Shown here: positions 63,160-64,000 of the stretch, piece by piece | Position numbering within the stretch: position 1 is the stretch's first letter | Layout: the number at the start of each line of letters is the position of its first letter | The notes under the pieces: model-generated | Databases searched by the model: none | Told to the model about the DNA's origin: nothing | The model's input: the letters and a program-made list of their open reading frames with translations, nothing else | From: Brachymonas sp049977365 | GTDB taxonomy: Bacteria > Pseudomonadota > Gammaproteobacteria > Burkholderiales > Burkholderiaceae_C | NCBI RefSeq assembly: GCF_049977365.1 | Contig: NZ_JBNGEN010000001.1 | Location: 682,001-746,000, forward strand | Length of the DNA stretch: 64,000 nucleotides | Direction of reading: 5' to 3' | Program-made: the position numbers and the translations under genes

Positions 63160-64000
63160 ATGAAACGTCTTTGGTTGTTATTTTCGCAGGTCGTGACCGT
63201 GGTTCTCGCCGTGTATCTGGTCGTGGCGGCGATGCGTCCGCAATGGCTTGGCGGCATGGCGCGCACATCGGGAGCATCTGCTCCCATCGAAGTGACCCCC
63301 TCCTCGCATCAGCCTCCCCCCGAAACGCTGCGGAGCGCGGCACGCACGGCCTCGCCTGCGGTGGTGAGCATCATCACCAATCCCGATCAGCGCACGGGGG
63401 ACGGTCGAGACAGGCTGTCGCCTCCTGCTGCTGCGGCATCGAGCGAAGACGGCGAAGACGATATCTTTTCCGGAGTGGGCAGCGGGGTGATCGTCGACCC
63501 GCGCGGCTACATCCTCACCAACAACCATGTGCTGCAGGAGGCGCGGACCATCGAAGTGGTCCTCAATGATGGACGGCATGCGAATGCGCGCACCGTGGGA
63601 ACCGATCCTGATACCGATCTGGCCGTGCTCAAGATCGATCTCGGACAGGTGCCTGCCATTGCCTTCGGAGACTCCACTGCCTTGCAGGTGGGAGACCCCG
63701 TGCTGGCCATCGGCAATCCATTCGGAGTGGGCCAGACCGTGACGAGCGGCATCGTGAGCGCGCTGGGCCGCAGCCAGCTGGGCATCAACACCTTCGAGGA
63801 TTTCATCCAGACAGATGCAGCCATCAACCCGGGCAATTCCGGTGGTGCGCTGGTCGACATCCATGGCAAGCTGATCGGCATCAATACGGCCATCTATTCC
63901 CGCACCGGGGGATACATGGGCATAGGGTTTGCCACGCCTGCCGCCACGGCACGCCAGGTGCTTGAAGGCATCATTCGCGACGGGCATGTGACGCGGGGCT
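63160..64000 (+). CDS. DegS/AlgW-type periplasmic serine protease (runs off right edge)
   Basis: An HtrA-family protease anchored by an N-terminal membrane segment (MKRLWLLFSQVVTVVLAVYL). The visible 280 codons contain the trypsin-like domain with the triad His (NNHVL), Asp (DTDLAVLK) and Ser (NPGNSGGAL), and extend to the start of the expected PDZ domain. Membrane anchoring favours DegS/AlgW over DegP. It could make the first cut in the envelope-stress pathway whose second cut is by RseP. The end of the gene is outside the window. Confidence 0.92.
   Translation, partial: MKRLWLLFSQVVTVVLAVYLVVAAMRPQWLGGMARTSGASAPIEVTPSSHQPPPETLRSAARTASPAVVSIITNPDQRTGDGRDRLSPPAAAASSEDGEDDIFSGVGSGVIVDPRGYILTNNHVLQEARTIEVVLNDGRHANARTVGTDPDTDLAVLKIDLGQVPAIAFGDSTALQVGDPVLAIGNPFGVGQTVTSGIVSALGRSQLGINTFEDFIQTDAAINPGNSGGALVDIHGKLIGINTAIYSRTGGYMGIGFATPAATARQVLEGIIRDGHVTRG

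Overview
The window is GC-rich chromosomal DNA from a betaproteobacterium, most probably of the order Burkholderiales. The minus-strand run rpsB-tsf-pyrH-frr-uppS-cdsA-dxr-rseP-bamA-skp-lpxD-fabZ-lpxA-lpxB-rnhB and the block sspB-sspA-petC-petB-petA beside mscL, a Nif3-like gene and a DegS-type protease are arrangements typical of that class. The genus cannot be fixed from the sequence alone. No insertion sequences, phage genes, CRISPR arrays or replication origins were seen.

Region by region. 1-3231 (minus): carA, an unrecognised 125-codon gene, and the first 490 codons of carB. 3264-19502 (minus): two ribosomal/translation genes (rpsB, tsf) closed by a strong terminator, then the long envelope-biogenesis run for undecaprenyl phosphate, CDP-diacylglycerol, isoprenoid, outer-membrane-protein assembly and lipid A synthesis. 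It carries an extra family-2 glycosyltransferase between lpxA and lpxB. 19684-21390 (plus): nnr. 21405-23816 (minus): RNase R. 23853-24160 (plus): two identical tRNA-Leu(CAG) genes. 24286-28315 (minus): a heme-protein respiratory module (SHP-type cytochrome c, diheme cytochrome c, cytochrome b561) followed by a QseBC-like two-component pair. 28675-31755 (minus): a giant DUF349 protein. 32179-39482 (plus): a P-type proton ATPase, a PhaC-like hydrolase, a 955-bp gene-poor stretch, a membrane-anchored lytic transglycosylase and glyA. 39627-41539 (minus): a DsrE-family protein, a GcvH-like lipoyl protein and an NhaR-like regulator. 41725-42528 (plus): a TerC-family membrane protein.

42559-52199 (minus) is a compact selenocysteine/formate dehydrogenase island. 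It reads fdnG (with an in-frame UGA at codon 196 and a bacterial SECIS hairpin), fdnH, fdnI, fdhE, selA, selB and the tRNA-Sec gene selC. The selenoprotein, its electron-transfer partners, its maturation factor and most of the machinery needed to decode its own UGA codon therefore lie together; only selD is missing from the window. waaA, a phosphomannomutase/phosphoglucomutase, a small exported protein and tRNA-Thr(TGT) follow. Next come sspB-sspA, the cytochrome bc1 operon petABC, mscL, pdxA, a Nif3-like gene and the start of a DegS/AlgW-type protease that runs off the right edge.

The most distinctive points are the self-contained selenoprotein island, the GcvH-like/DsrE pair (a possible lipoyl-sulfur transfer unit) under an NhaR-like gene, the SHP cytochrome module with its own two-component system, the glycosyltransferase inserted in the lipid A operon, and the unrecognised gene between carA and carB. 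I did not find a demonstrably new system; the GcvH-like/DsrE pair is the best candidate for undescribed biology.
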